Positions 16,577-25,423 of a stretch of 40,507 nucleotides of DNA are shown here, piece by piece. The stretch covers positions 1 to 40,507 of the forward strand of contig PNAP01000048.1 in the NCBI GenBank assembly GCA_003169735.1, written 5' to 3'. The position numbers were made by a program, and so were the translations under genes. The notes under the pieces are model-generated. The model made no database searches. It had not been told where the DNA came from and saw only the letters and a program-made list of their open reading frames with translations. Numbering within the stretch: the first letter of the stretch is position 1; each line of letters opens with the position of its first letter. This DNA is from Chloroflexota bacterium (GTDB taxonomy: Bacteria > Chloroflexota > Limnocylindria > Limnocylindrales > CSP1-4).

Positions 16577-17887
16577 ATGGCCGCCATGATTCGCGGGGGC
16601 GGGCGCCGATCCACCATCGCCGGGCTGGCGAGCCTCGCCCTCGTCCTGTCGGCGTGCGTGTCGGTTAATACCAGCCCGAGCACGTCACTGACGCCACCCG
16701 GCACCGCTCCGGGATCGCCGAGCCTCGGGGCGACGGCGACTGCCCCGGCGACCGTCACGTCATCGCAGACCCCGCCGGCGACGGCAACTGCGACGACTCC
16801 GGCGTCGGAACTCCCGACGGGGTCGCCTGGAGCCTCGCCGACGGCCACCCCTGGGGCCTCGCTCGGAGCCGGGTTCCACGCCGACACCCAGGTGCTGGCC
16901 GATGACTTCTCCGACTCGGAGAGTGGCAACTGGGGCACGGGCAAGGTGGCGGGCGGCTCGATCACCAACGCCGATGGCCAACTGAGCATCGCGTTCACCG
17001 ATAGCAACACGTTGTGGAGCTGGAGCAAGGTGCCCCAGACGTGGAAGACGATGCGCATCGTCGGCGGTGTCGACCTTGCCACGGGCACGGGCGGCGGCGG
17101 CTGGGCGTGTGGATCCTCACCGGGCGATTTCGTGGGCGGCGTGGTCAACAACGACGGCGAGTGGGTCTTCATCCGTATCGCCGATTCCTCCGCGTCGGTG
17201 ATCGACCGGGGGTCTCTGCCCGACGCGGTCACGCCTGTCAGCCCCTATCAGCTGTCGATCGAGTGCGCCGGAACGGATACCGGAGGGATGCGGCTTCGGA
17301 TGGTCGTCGACGGCATCGAAGCGGCCACCTTCGAAGGTACGGACGGCCCGGCCGATTTCGATCGGGTGGCGGCGTACGGCTCGGGCGACGCCGGCTTCGA
17401 TGTCGCCTTCGACAATCTCACGGCCTACGGCGGGAACGATTTCGGCGGGTTCCCGACGCAGGCCGACTCGGACGTGGCCGATCTGTTCGCCCACATCCCG
17501 AGCGCCATCGCCCCCGATTGCACCTCGGTCGTGCCATCGGACGACACCGCGCTCGCCCAGTTCGACTGCCAACCGGCGGGCAGCGCCGACGAGGCGCATT
17601 ACATCTCCTTCGTCGACCCCGCAGCCATGGACGCCGAATTCGATTCGCTCGTCTCGAACAAGGACCTCGGCAGTGGGACGTGTCAGGACGGCCCGGCCAC
17701 GACGACCTACACCACCGCCGAGGAGGATGCCGGGCGCCTCGCCTGTTTCGATGACTCGGGCGAGACCGCGTTCATCTGGACGGACACGGCGCTATCCATC
17801 GTCGGCATCGGCGGATCGGCGAGCGACGACTACGCGGCGCTCTACGACTGGTGGAAGACGGAGGCGGGCCCCGTCCGCAACCCGTAG
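16577..17887 (+). CDS. Lipoprotein with Thr/Pro-rich linker and concanavalin-like domain (paralog of next gene)
   Basis: This 436-residue protein has a lipobox ending in LVLSAC (Cys 27) after a basic N-terminus, so it should be lipid-anchored outside the membrane. A Ser/Thr/Pro/Ala-rich linker spans about residues 30-95. Next is a domain beginning VLADDFSDSESGNW, typical of concanavalin-like/DUF1080-type sandwiches (WAC, VVNNDGEWVFIRI, LSIECAGTDTGGMRLRMVVD). The C-terminal part (residues 295-430) contains paired cysteines and an aromatic end (YAALYDWW). The same two-domain plan recurs in the next gene. No enzymatic motif is seen; a binding role is likely. A second ATG at 16586 is an alternative start. 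Confidence 0.75.
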   Translation: MAAMIRGGGRRSTIAGLASLALVLSACVSVNTSPSTSLTPPGTAPGSPSLGATATAPATVTSSQTPPATATATTPASELPTGSPGASPTATPGASLGAGFHADTQVLADDFSDSESGNWGTGKVAGGSITNADGQLSIAFTDSNTLWSWSKVPQTWKTMRIVGGVDLATGTGGGGWACGSSPGDFVGGVVNNDGEWVFIRIADSSASVIDRGSLPDAVTPVSPYQLSIECAGTDTGGMRLRMVVDGIEAATFEGTDGPADFDRVAAYGSGDAGFDVAFDNLTAYGGNDFGGFPTQADSDVADLFAHIPSAIAPDCTSVVPSDDTALAQFDCQPAGSADEAHYISFVDPAAMDAEFDSLVSNKDLGSGTCQDGPATTTYTTAEEDAGRLACFDDSGETAFIWTDTALSIVGIGGSASDDYAALYDWWKTEAGPVRNP

Positions 17888-17888
17888 C

Positions 17889-19190
17889 GTGCTGGCCACT
17901 CGACTCGCGGTCACCCTGTGCCTCGTGTCCTTGATCGGCTGCTCGCCGAACCCCAGCATCTCGACGCCCACCCCGAGCCCGACGGCCTCGCCAGTACAAG
18001 CACCATCCCCGTCGCCGTCACCGAACGCGACCGCCAGTCCCGTGCCGATGCCGTCGCCGTCGGCCACTCCGACGCCGACCCCGAGCGTCTCGTCGTCTCC
18101 GGCAGCCTCTCCGTCGCCCTCGCCGAACGCCAGTTCGGGCGATGTCTACGGCACCTTCCTGGTCGTCATCAGCGATGACTTCTCGAGTCCGAGCAGCGGA
18201 TTCCCAACCAGCGACTTCGCGACGCAGCGCGTCGTCTACGACCTTGGCCAGCTCCAGATGGAGCTCAAGAGCGCAGCACAATCGCTTTGGACGATGCGCG
18301 ACTTCGGCGACTGGCCGCTGGCCGACATCGAGGCGACGATGGTGCCGACTGACCCTACGGGCAGCGGCTACTTCGGACTCGCCTGCGGTCGCAGCAATGA
18401 CGACTTCTACGCCGGGCTGCTCGGATCGAGCGGTGATGCGCTGCTGTTGCGGATCGCGGACCGCGTGGCACGGCCTCTGGCGACGGTGCCCAACGCCGTC
18501 GCGCCACTCGTCGCGAACGTGCCCCTCTCCATGAAGCTGTCATGCGTCGGGACCGACTCGGGGGCGGCCGCCGGCCTGATCCTGTCGGTGGGTGGACAGG
18601 TCGTGGCGAGCGGCGTCGACTCGAGCGGCTTCACCGGCCTGCTCCGGGCCGGCTTCTACGCCGAGTCCGGCCCGACGAGTGCCCATTTCGAGGTCACCGG
18701 CGACGACTTCCGGGTCACCGTTGGCCTTCAATCCGCACCGGGCGCGGGTCCCAGCGCGACGCCGTCGCTGACCGGCGATCCGCTGGCCGACCTGCTCGCG
18801 ACCCACGTGCCCGAGACGATCCGCGGCAACTGCCGCAAGGCGGACATCCCGCCGTTCACCCCGACCGTGGGCATCACCTGTGACACGGGAGCGTCGACCG
18901 CCCTGGACTACCTGCAGTACCCCGATCGAGCGTCGATGGATGCGGCCTACGCGTCGGTCAAGGCGGCCCACCCGGAGGCGACCGGTTCGTCCTGCAGTGC
19001 CGGGGCCGGGAACGGGCCCTATGACGTGGACGGTGTCCCGGTCGGCAACGTCATCTGTTTCGGCAGTTCTGACGCGTTGACGATCACCTGGACGGATGAC
19101 CGTCTCGATGTCCTGAGCATCGGCACGGCGCAACCCACGACCTACGCGAGCCTCTATTCCTGGTGGCTGGCGGACGGTCCCATCCCGTGA
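17889..19190 (+). CDS. Lipoprotein, tandem paralog with Ser/Pro-rich linker
   Basis: The 433-residue protein begins at GTG, 1 bp after the previous stop, with a lipobox VSLIGC (Cys 18). A Pro/Ser/Thr linker of alternating SP and TP pairs follows to about residue 85. A DDFSSPSSGF sandwich domain comes next, with the same landmarks as its neighbour (FGLACGRSNDDFYAGLL, LLLRIADR, LSCVGTDSGAAAGLIL). The C-terminal cysteine-containing domain ends in YASLYSWW, matching YAALYDWW of the paralog. The pair therefore arose by gene duplication and diverged strongly. The frame is open far upstream, but that part is shadow inside the first lipoprotein. Function unknown. Confidence 0.75.
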   Translation: MLATRLAVTLCLVSLIGCSPNPSISTPTPSPTASPVQAPSPSPSPNATASPVPMPSPSATPTPTPSVSSSPAASPSPSPNASSGDVYGTFLVVISDDFSSPSSGFPTSDFATQRVVYDLGQLQMELKSAAQSLWTMRDFGDWPLADIEATMVPTDPTGSGYFGLACGRSNDDFYAGLLGSSGDALLLRIADRVARPLATVPNAVAPLVANVPLSMKLSCVGTDSGAAAGLILSVGGQVVASGVDSSGFTGLLRAGFYAESGPTSAHFEVTGDDFRVTVGLQSAPGAGPSATPSLTGDPLADLLATHVPETIRGNCRKADIPPFTPTVGITCDTGASTALDYLQYPDRASMDAAYASVKAAHPEATGSSCSAGAGNGPYDVDGVPVGNVICFGSSDALTITWTDDRLDVLSIGTAQPTTYASLYSWWLADGPIP

Positions 19191-19230
19191 CGCCGCGCGC
19201 GTGCTATCGTACGGCGCGGCATCCGCCCAC

Positions 19231-20049
19231 ATGCAAGAGGGACCAAGCCTGAGTCGAGACCTGCGCATCAACGAGATGATCCGCGTCCCCAACCTGCGGG
19301 TCGTCGACGAAGAGGGGAGCCAGCTTGGGGTGATGCCCACCGGCCAGGCCCTCCAACTCGCGCAGGAGCGTGGGTACGACCTCGTCGAGGTCGCGCCGAT
19401 GGCGGCCCCTCCGGTCGCGCGACTCCTCGATTACGGCCAGTTCAAGTACGAACAGGCACGACGCGAGAAAGAGGCACGCCGCCATCAGCGGTCGGTCGAA
19501 TTCAAGGAGATCCGCCTCAAACCGAAGATCGGAAAGGGCGACTTCGACACCAAGGTCCGACGCGCCATCCAATTCCTGGAGGACGGTGACCGGCTCAAGG
19601 TGACATGCCAGTTCCGAGGTCGAGAAGTGAGTCACGCCTACATCGGGCGCGACCTGCTGATCCGCTTCGGAGAGATGATCAAGGACCACGGAACGGTCGA
19701 ACGCCAGCCGATCCTGGAAGGCAAATCGATGTCCATGGTCGTCACGTCTCTCCACAAGCCGAAGCCAAGGGGCACGGATGAAGCCGACGTGACGGCGGAT
19801 CCAGCGCCTGAGGGTCCGGAGCCGGAAGGCCTCGCTGCTCCGACCAACGGGACAGCCCCGATGGCTGGCCAACCGCTGATCGAGCCCGTCCCCGCCATGC
19901 CGGCAGTCACCAAAGCCGCCGCCAAGCCCGCCACCAAACCCGCTACCAAGCCCGCGACCAAACCGAAGATCGAACCGAAGGCCGAACCGCTACCCGAGCC
20001 GAAGGCTGACACCGACGAGGGTGCGGCCCCGCAGCCGGCAGGAGGATGA
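19231..20049 (+). CDS. infC: Translation initiation factor IF-3 with long C-terminal tail
   Basis: IF-3 domains are clear: the N-terminal domain (LRINEMIRVPNLRVVDEEG, LAQERGYDLVEVAP), the linker helix (YEQARREKEARRHQ), and the C-terminal ribosome-binding domain (EIRLKPKIGKGDFDTK, VTCQFRGREVSH). A roughly 100-residue Pro/Lys/Ala tail with three KPAT repeats follows, about half as long again as a normal IF-3. The coordinates use the ATG at 19231, which lacks a ribosome site. An in-frame CTG at 19249, 6 nt after AGAGGGA, may be the real start. IF-3 prevents premature 30S-50S joining and checks start codons. It heads infC-rpmI-rplT. TATCGT at 19205-19210 might be a -10 box. Confidence 0.93.
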   Translation: MQEGPSLSRDLRINEMIRVPNLRVVDEEGSQLGVMPTGQALQLAQERGYDLVEVAPMAAPPVARLLDYGQFKYEQARREKEARRHQRSVEFKEIRLKPKIGKGDFDTKVRRAIQFLEDGDRLKVTCQFRGREVSHAYIGRDLLIRFGEMIKDHGTVERQPILEGKSMSMVVTSLHKPKPRGTDEADVTADPAPEGPEPEGLAAPTNGTAPMAGQPLIEPVPAMPAVTKAAAKPATKPATKPATKPKIEPKAEPLPEPKADTDEGAAPQPAGG

Positions 20050-20053
20050 CGAC

Positions 20054-20251
20054 ATGCCGAAGATGAAGAGCCACAAGGCCGCCCAGAAGCGTTTCGGCGT
20101 GACCGGCAGTGGCAAGGTCTACCGCGTCAATTCGTGGCGCGGCCACCACCTCGAGATCAAGTCGTCGCGTCGCACGCGGCGCTACGCGGGCAAGACCTTG
20201 GTCGATGGCAAGCATCTGGAGCAGATCCGTCGGCTCCTGCCGTACCTGTAG
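20054..20251 (+). CDS. rpmI: Ribosomal protein bL35
   Basis: The 65-residue basic protein has the bL35 signature MPKMKSHKAAQKRFGVTGSG and a C-terminal EQIRRLLPYL. ATG at 20054 is preceded by GGAGGA with 7-nt spacing, which lies inside the last codons of infC. A longer frame from 20021 has no family support. It is a component of the 50S subunit. Confidence 0.96.
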   Translation: MPKMKSHKAAQKRFGVTGSGKVYRVNSWRGHHLEIKSSRRTRRYAGKTLVDGKHLEQIRRLLPYL

Positions 20252-20266
20252 GGAGCATCTACCAGC

Positions 20267-20617
20267 ATGGCTCGAGTCAAGCGCGGCGTCACCGCTCACA
20301 AGCGCCACAAGCGGCTCCTCAACGACGCCGAGGGTCGGCGTGGCACGCGATCGAAGCTCATCAAGCCGGCGCGCGAGGCCCAGCTTCACGCCATGGCCTA
20401 CGCGTACGCCGGACGCAAGCAACGCAAGCGGCAGATGCGCGCGCTGTGGATCGTCAGGCTCAACGCCGCCGCTCGTGAACAGGGCTTGACCTACGGCAAG
20501 TTGATCAATGGCCTGAAGACGGCCGGCGTCAAGCTCGACCGCAAGATCCTCGCCGACATCTGCGTTCGCGATGCGGCCACGTTCGGGCGCATCGCCGAGG
20601 TCGCGAAGGCCGGCTAG
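20267..20617 (+). CDS. rplT: Ribosomal protein bL20
   Basis: The 116-residue protein has typical bL20 length and sequence: ARVKRGVTAHKRHKRLL at the start, YAGRKQRKRQMRALWIVRLN in the middle, and a C-terminal globular part (GLTYGKLINGLK). It binds 23S rRNA early in 50S assembly. In several bacteria it represses its own infC-rpmI-rplT operon, but no leader structure for that is visible here. It starts 15 bp after rpmI. Confidence 0.96.
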   Translation: MARVKRGVTAHKRHKRLLNDAEGRRGTRSKLIKPAREAQLHAMAYAYAGRKQRKRQMRALWIVRLNAAAREQGLTYGKLINGLKTAGVKLDRKILADICVRDAATFGRIAEVAKAG

Positions 20618-20638
20618 CCTCGCCGCCGCGGACCGGCC

Positions 20639-21730
20639 ATGGATCTCGAAGCCTTCTCATCGCAACTCACCGCGTTGCGCGACCGCGCCCTCACCGCGCT
20701 CGAAGACGCCGTCGACCCTGACGCGCTCGAGGAAGTCGCCTCGGCGTACCTCGGCCGCAAGGGAGAGCTGACCGCGTTGCTGAGCGGCATCGGCGCGCTG
20801 CCAGCGGCCGATCGGCCACGAGTCGGAGCGCTCGCCAACCCCATCCGCCAGCAACTTGATGCGGCGGTCGCCACTCGCCGGGAGCGGCTGAACTCGATCG
20901 CCCTCGAGGTCCGGTTGGCGCAAGAGCGCATCGACGTGACGATGCCCGGCCGCGCCCTGACGCGTGGGTCGCTTCACCCGATCCCGGAAACGTACCGGGA
21001 GATCGTCCGCGTCCTCGGCCGATTCGGATTCGTGACCTTCGACAGCCCCGAAGTCGAGACCGATGAGTTGAACTTCCAGCTGCTCAACATCCCGGCCGAT
21101 CATCCGGCGCGCGACCTGTGGGACACCATCTATGTCGAGCCTCCTGCCTCCGACGCGGCGACGGCAACGTCGCTCGAAGCGCCTACTGTCGAAGCGCCAC
21201 GCTGGCTGCTGCGGACGCATACCTCACCCGGCCAGATCCGCGCCATGCGCGAGATGCGGCCGCCCATCCGTCTCCTGACGCCCGGCCGCTGCTACCGCCA
21301 CGAGGCGGTCGATGCGAGCCACGGCTTCGAGTTCTTCCAGGTCGAGGGCCTCATGGTCGACGAGGGCACGACCATGGCGCACCTGCGCGGCCTGCTCGAT
21401 GAATTCGCGCATGCGCTCTTCGGTGCCGAGCGGCCGACGCGCTTCCGACCGGGCTACTACCCGTTCACCGAACCGTCGGTCGCCTTCGACATCCAGTGCG
21501 TCGTCTGCGACGGCTCCGGCTGCTCTGCGTGCGGGCGGAGTGGCTGGATGACCATCCTCGGCGCGGGCATGGTCCATCCGGTGGTGATGCGCAATGGTGG
21601 GTTGGATCCGGAGCGCTATCAGGGTTTCGCCTTCGGGATGGGCATCGACCGCATCGCCATGCTGCGCCACGGCATCCCCGACCTGCGCGCATTCCTGGCC
21701 GACGACCTGCGCTTCCTGGAGCGTTCCTAG
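20639..21730 (+). CDS. pheS: Phenylalanyl-tRNA synthetase alpha subunit
   Basis: The 363-residue protein has the N-terminal coiled coil (residues 1-95) and the class II core: LHPIPETYREIVRVLGRFGF, LLRTHTSPGQIR, GRCYRHEAVDASHGFEFFQVEG and FGMGIDRIAML. Four cysteines at 287, 290, 295 and 298 form a CxxC-x4-CxxC knuckle, a variant seen in many non-proteobacterial PheS. A roughly 20-residue Ala/Pro/Thr-rich insertion follows the segment DLWDTIYVEP (about 167-189). It forms the alpha2beta2 enzyme with PheT, which begins 1 bp downstream. Confidence 0.96.
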   Translation: MDLEAFSSQLTALRDRALTALEDAVDPDALEEVASAYLGRKGELTALLSGIGALPAADRPRVGALANPIRQQLDAAVATRRERLNSIALEVRLAQERIDVTMPGRALTRGSLHPIPETYREIVRVLGRFGFVTFDSPEVETDELNFQLLNIPADHPARDLWDTIYVEPPASDAATATSLEAPTVEAPRWLLRTHTSPGQIRAMREMRPPIRLLTPGRCYRHEAVDASHGFEFFQVEGLMVDEGTTMAHLRGLLDEFAHALFGAERPTRFRPGYYPFTEPSVAFDIQCVVCDGSGCSACGRSGWMTILGAGMVHPVVMRNGGLDPERYQGFAFGMGIDRIAMLRHGIPDLRAFLADDLRFLERS

Positions 21731-21731
21731 G

Positions 21732-24209
21732 ATGCGCGTCCCCCTCTCGTGGCTGCGTGAGTACGTCGACTTCGACCTGAGCCCCGAGGCCCTGGCGGAG
21801 CGGCTCACCCTGCTCGGCATGGAGGTCAGGGGCATCGAGAGGATCGGGGCGGACTGGAGTTCCGTCGTCGTCGGGGAGCTGCTCGACGTCGCCCCGCATC
21901 CCAACGCCGATCGCCTCTCCCTGACGCGCGTCAACGTCGGTGCCGGCAAGCCAGAGCTATCGATCGTGTGCGGTGCCCGGAACATCGAGATCGGCCAGCG
22001 TGTGCCGGTCGCACTGCCCGGTGCGGTGCTGCCCGGCGGCCGTCGCATCGATGTGACCAAGAAGGCAGGCATCGACAGCGAGGGCATGCTCTGCTCCGGC
22101 GCCGAACTCGGCTTGACCACCGATGCCGACGGCATCCTCATCCTCGACCCGGCCACGGAGATCGGCCAGCACCTGTCCGATCTACTCGGCGAAGTCGTGC
22201 TCGACGTCGATGTCAAGCCGAACCGAGGCGACGCCCTCTCAATCGTGGGCCTGGCACGCGAGGTCGCCGCCGCACTCGACACGCAGGCGCGCGAGCCGAT
22301 GGTGACGGTCGATGAATCCGGCGACGCGACCGACGCCCACGTCAGCGTCGAGGTCCGCGACCCGTTGCGCTGTCCGCGTTTCGTGGCTCGCTATATGGAC
22401 GGCATCACCATCAGACCGTCGCCGGTGAGCGTCCAGGTCCGCCTCATGGCCGCCGGCATGCGCCCCATCTCGAACGTGGTCGATGCCTCGAACTACGTGA
22501 TGCTGGAACTCGGCAAGCCGACCCACGCCTTCGACGCCGCGCGCGTCACCGACGGGCATCTCATCGTCCGTGCCGCTGAGCCCGCCGAGCGCCTGGAGAC
22601 GCTGGACCACGCGCAGCGCGACCTCACCCCCGAGACGCTCCTCATCGCCGACAGCACGGGTCCGCTCGCGATCGCCGGCGTGATGGGCGGAGCTGCCAGT
22701 GAGGTCACCGGCGCGACCACCGCCGTGATCATCGAATCGGCCATCTTCGACCCGGTGATGATCCGCCGTACCGGCCAGCACTACGCGCTGCGGAGCGAAG
22801 CGAGCCTGCGCTTCGAGAAGGGCCAGGAATCCCGGCTGGCGCGCCTCGGCGCCGACCGGACGGCGCAGCTCATCCTCGAGTGGGCCGGCGGCCGCGCGGC
22901 CAAGGGCGCCATCGATACGGACCCGGCCGACCCTCCAGCGCTGCGGCTCGTCTTCCGGCCCGAACGCATCGTGCGATTGCTCGGCGTCGAGGTCGCGGCC
23001 GGCGAGATGCGCGCGTTGCTCAACCGTGTCGGCATCGAGACGGCGCCGGCGACCGCCGCGGACGTCGTCGTCATCGCCATCGGCGCACGGCCGATCCCAC
23101 TGGACGCAGCGGGGGCCCACACGGCGCTCGTTGCCATCGTGCCCGGCCATCGCCGCGACCTCGCCATCGAGGCGGACATCGCCGAGGAGGTCGCGCGCAT
23201 CCGCGGCTACGAGACGTTGCCGGGACGGCGCCCCGACACGCTCATGCCCACCTATCGGCCCGATCCGCACGCCGCCACGGATCGCATCCGGGACCTGCTC
23301 TCGGGGCGCGGCCTCTCGGAGGTGGTGACGTTCAGCCTCATCGCACCAGGGGATCACGCTCGACTCGGCGACGGCCGCGACGATCCGGCGACGATCCGGG
23401 CCACCAACCCGGTGACGGTCGAACATTCGGAGTTGCGCCGCTCACTCATCCCGGAACTCTCGCGCGTCCTCGTGGACAACGAGCGGCAGCGTCGCGACGA
23501 CGTGGCCATCTTCGAGACGGGCATCACCCACCGGTGGACGGACGGCCAGCCGGTCGAGCGACATCAACTCGGCATCCTGCTCGCAGGGCTCGCGAGCCCG
23601 CCGACTTGGGATGCGCCGTCCCGACCCGTCGATGTCGCCGATGCCAAGGGACTCATCGAGTGGTTGGTCGGGCGGGTCGCGGTGGGACGGGTCCGATACG
23701 AACCGGCAACGGTGCGTGCGGGAGTGGAGCACCCGGGCCGCACGGCGGTGGTCGCCGTCGAACAGGCATCGGGGACGCCCGTGGAGCTCGGCCGAGTCGG
23801 CGAACTCGATCCGCGCTACCTGGCTGCCGTGGGCGCGCGCGCTGAGCGCGCCATCTATGCCGTCATCGATCTCGACGGGCTGGCGCGTCTGGCCCCGACG
23901 GGCCGTCGCATCACGGTTCTTGAGCGGCTGCCGGGAGTGGATCGCGACATCGCCGTGGTCATCGACCGATCGCGACCTGCCGGCGAGGTCGAGGACCTCA
24001 TCCATGCCGCTGGCGGCGCGCACCTGCGGTCGGTCAGCCTCTTCGACCGCTACCAGGGCCCGCAGATCGGCGAGCATGAAGTCAGCCTCACCTACCGACT
24101 GCGCTTCGAGCCCGGTGAGCGACCGCTCGAGGAGAAGGAGATCGACACCACCATTTCGGCTATCACGCAAGCTCTTTCGGACAGGCTTGGCGCCCGGCTG
24201 CGGGCCTGA
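21732..24209 (+). CDS. pheT: Phenylalanyl-tRNA synthetase beta subunit
   Basis: The 825-residue protein has the usual domain order: an N-terminal segment MRVPLSWLREYVDFDLS, a tRNA-binding OB fold (VAPHPNADRLSLTRVNVG, VVCGARN-like segment), B3/B4 editing (VDASNYVMLELGKPTHAFD), B5 (RPERIVRLLGVEV), the core (EEVARIRGYETLPGRRP) and a C-terminal ferredoxin-like anticodon-binding domain (GVDRDIAVVIDRSRPAGEV, then VSLTYRLRF). The ATG 1 bp after pheS is used; the open frame back to 21594 is shadow inside pheS. Confidence 0.96.
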   Translation: MRVPLSWLREYVDFDLSPEALAERLTLLGMEVRGIERIGADWSSVVVGELLDVAPHPNADRLSLTRVNVGAGKPELSIVCGARNIEIGQRVPVALPGAVLPGGRRIDVTKKAGIDSEGMLCSGAELGLTTDADGILILDPATEIGQHLSDLLGEVVLDVDVKPNRGDALSIVGLAREVAAALDTQAREPMVTVDESGDATDAHVSVEVRDPLRCPRFVARYMDGITIRPSPVSVQVRLMAAGMRPISNVVDASNYVMLELGKPTHAFDAARVTDGHLIVRAAEPAERLETLDHAQRDLTPETLLIADSTGPLAIAGVMGGAASEVTGATTAVIIESAIFDPVMIRRTGQHYALRSEASLRFEKGQESRLARLGADRTAQLILEWAGGRAAKGAIDTDPADPPALRLVFRPERIVRLLGVEVAAGEMRALLNRVGIETAPATAADVVVIAIGARPIPLDAAGAHTALVAIVPGHRRDLAIEADIAEEVARIRGYETLPGRRPDTLMPTYRPDPHAATDRIRDLLSGRGLSEVVTFSLIAPGDHARLGDGRDDPATIRATNPVTVEHSELRRSLIPELSRVLVDNERQRRDDVAIFETGITHRWTDGQPVERHQLGILLAGLASPPTWDAPSRPVDVADAKGLIEWLVGRVAVGRVRYEPATVRAGVEHPGRTAVVAVEQASGTPVELGRVGELDPRYLAAVGARAERAIYAVIDLDGLARLAPTGRRITVLERLPGVDRDIAVVIDRSRPAGEVEDLIHAAGGAHLRSVSLFDRYQGPQIGEHEVSLTYRLRFEPGERPLEEKEIDTTISAITQALSDRLGARLRA

Positions 24210-24221
24210 TACGGTGCGCGC

Positions 24222-24779
24222 GTGAACGCCGCGGATATCGTCCTCATCCTGATCCTCGCCGGAGCCTTCCTGATCGGCTTCTTCCAGGGTGTCGTCAAGT
24301 CGGCCCTCAACGTCTTCGCCTGGGGCATCGCCTTCGCACTCGCCGCGAACCTGCGCGACCCGATCGGCAACTACCTGGCAGGGGAGTGGACGTCGCTCGA
24401 TCCAGAGTTCGATCACATGATCGCCTTCGGGGCATCGGCGGTGGTCATCCTGCTCCTGCTGATGATCGTCGTGCAGCTGGGCACCCACGGGCCGTCGGCC
24501 GCGACCCGCTATCCGTTGCTCGACGACCTGCTCGGCGGCGCGCTCGGCGTGTTCGTGGCGATCCTCATCGTGGCGAGCGCGGTGATCGTGCTGGAGAGCT
24601 ACTACATGACCCCATCCGGCCTTGGCACGCGACTGGCCACGCCCCAGTGGACCCAGGATCTCTACTCCGGGTTGACGACGTCGCGGATCGCGACGTCGAT
24701 CAGCGACAACCTTCTTCCGATCCTCGGCACGATCTTCGGCGGCATCGTGCCGGACGTCATCCGCAAGGTCATGGTCTGA
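24222..24779 (+). CDS. CvpA family membrane protein
   Basis: The 185-residue protein starts at GTG 12 bp after pheT. It has four hydrophobic segments: ADIVLILILAGAFLIGFFQG, the ALNVFAWGIAFALA region, SAVVILLLLMIVVQL, and the LGVFVAILIVASAVIVL segment. The first loop FFQGVVKSALNV is characteristic of CvpA/colicin V production proteins. The family is linked to membrane-stress resistance and lies next to mutS2 in many Gram-positive-type genomes, as here. Its stop region may be coupled to the next gene. Confidence 0.85.
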   Translation: MNAADIVLILILAGAFLIGFFQGVVKSALNVFAWGIAFALAANLRDPIGNYLAGEWTSLDPEFDHMIAFGASAVVILLLLMIVVQLGTHGPSAATRYPLLDDLLGGALGVFVAILIVASAVIVLESYYMTPSGLGTRLATPQWTQDLYSGLTTSRIATSISDNLLPILGTIFGGIVPDVIRKVMV

Positions 24780-24820
24780 CGGTCAAGCCAGCGGGCCGCT
24801 TTCCGCCCGTCCCGCGAGAG

Positions 24821-25423
24821 ATGTTCGAGATCCCAGCCCCCGAACTGGCACCGGCACTGCTCGGCCTCTGGCTGATTCGAGCGACGCGTGATGGCCTCGC
24901 TGCCGGCGTCATCGTCGAGACGGAGGCGTACGGTGGTGTCGATGATCGCGCTAGCCATGCGCGCGCCGGGCGCACGAAACGGACAGAGCCGATGTTCGGC
25001 CCGCCCGGGCATGCCTACGTGTACCTGGTCTACGGCCTGCACTCGTGTCTCAACGTCGTCTCTGGCATGGATGGCGAGGCCGGAGCCGTGTTGATCCGTG
25101 CCGTCGCGCCGACCATCGGGTTGGCACTGATGAGCGCGCGCCGCCACCGTCCGGCGGACGCGGATGACCGCCTGGCGGCTGGGCCGGCGCGACTGTGCCA
25201 GGCGCTGGCCGTCGACCGGTCGCTGGATGGCCACGATCTGACGGCCGGCCGGGAGCTGTGGCTGGCCGATCCAGAACCCGCGACCCGACACGCTCTTCTC
25301 GCTCGGGGAGTGGCACGCGGACCTCGTATCGGCGTCGCATACGCCGGGCCTGATTGGGCGGCGCGACCGTGGCGCTTCGGGCTGCGCGACCATCCGGCCT
25401 TGTCGGCGCCGTTCCGGCCGTGA
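24821..25423 (+). CDS. 3-methyladenine DNA glycosylase (AAG/MPG type)
   Basis: About 200 residues match the AAG/MPG family: PELAPALLGLWLI near the start, the catalytic Glu in VIVETEAYGGVDDRASHA, GRTKRTEPMFGPPGHAYVYLVYG, and AGPARLCQALAVDR near the C-terminus. It excises alkylated purines and starts base-excision repair. The ATG at 24821 is the only canonical start nearby, but family members usually have a PRxFF segment before it. The frame continues upstream with that segment (FPPVPREMF), to a CTG at 24776 that overlaps the cvpA stop (CTGA) and follows AAGG by 7 nt. The real start may be that CTG. The stop overlaps the mutS2 GTG by 4 bp. Confidence 0.9.
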   Translation: MFEIPAPELAPALLGLWLIRATRDGLAAGVIVETEAYGGVDDRASHARAGRTKRTEPMFGPPGHAYVYLVYGLHSCLNVVSGMDGEAGAVLIRAVAPTIGLALMSARRHRPADADDRLAAGPARLCQALAVDRSLDGHDLTAGRELWLADPEPATRHALLARGVARGPRIGVAYAGPDWAARPWRFGLRDHPALSAPFRP

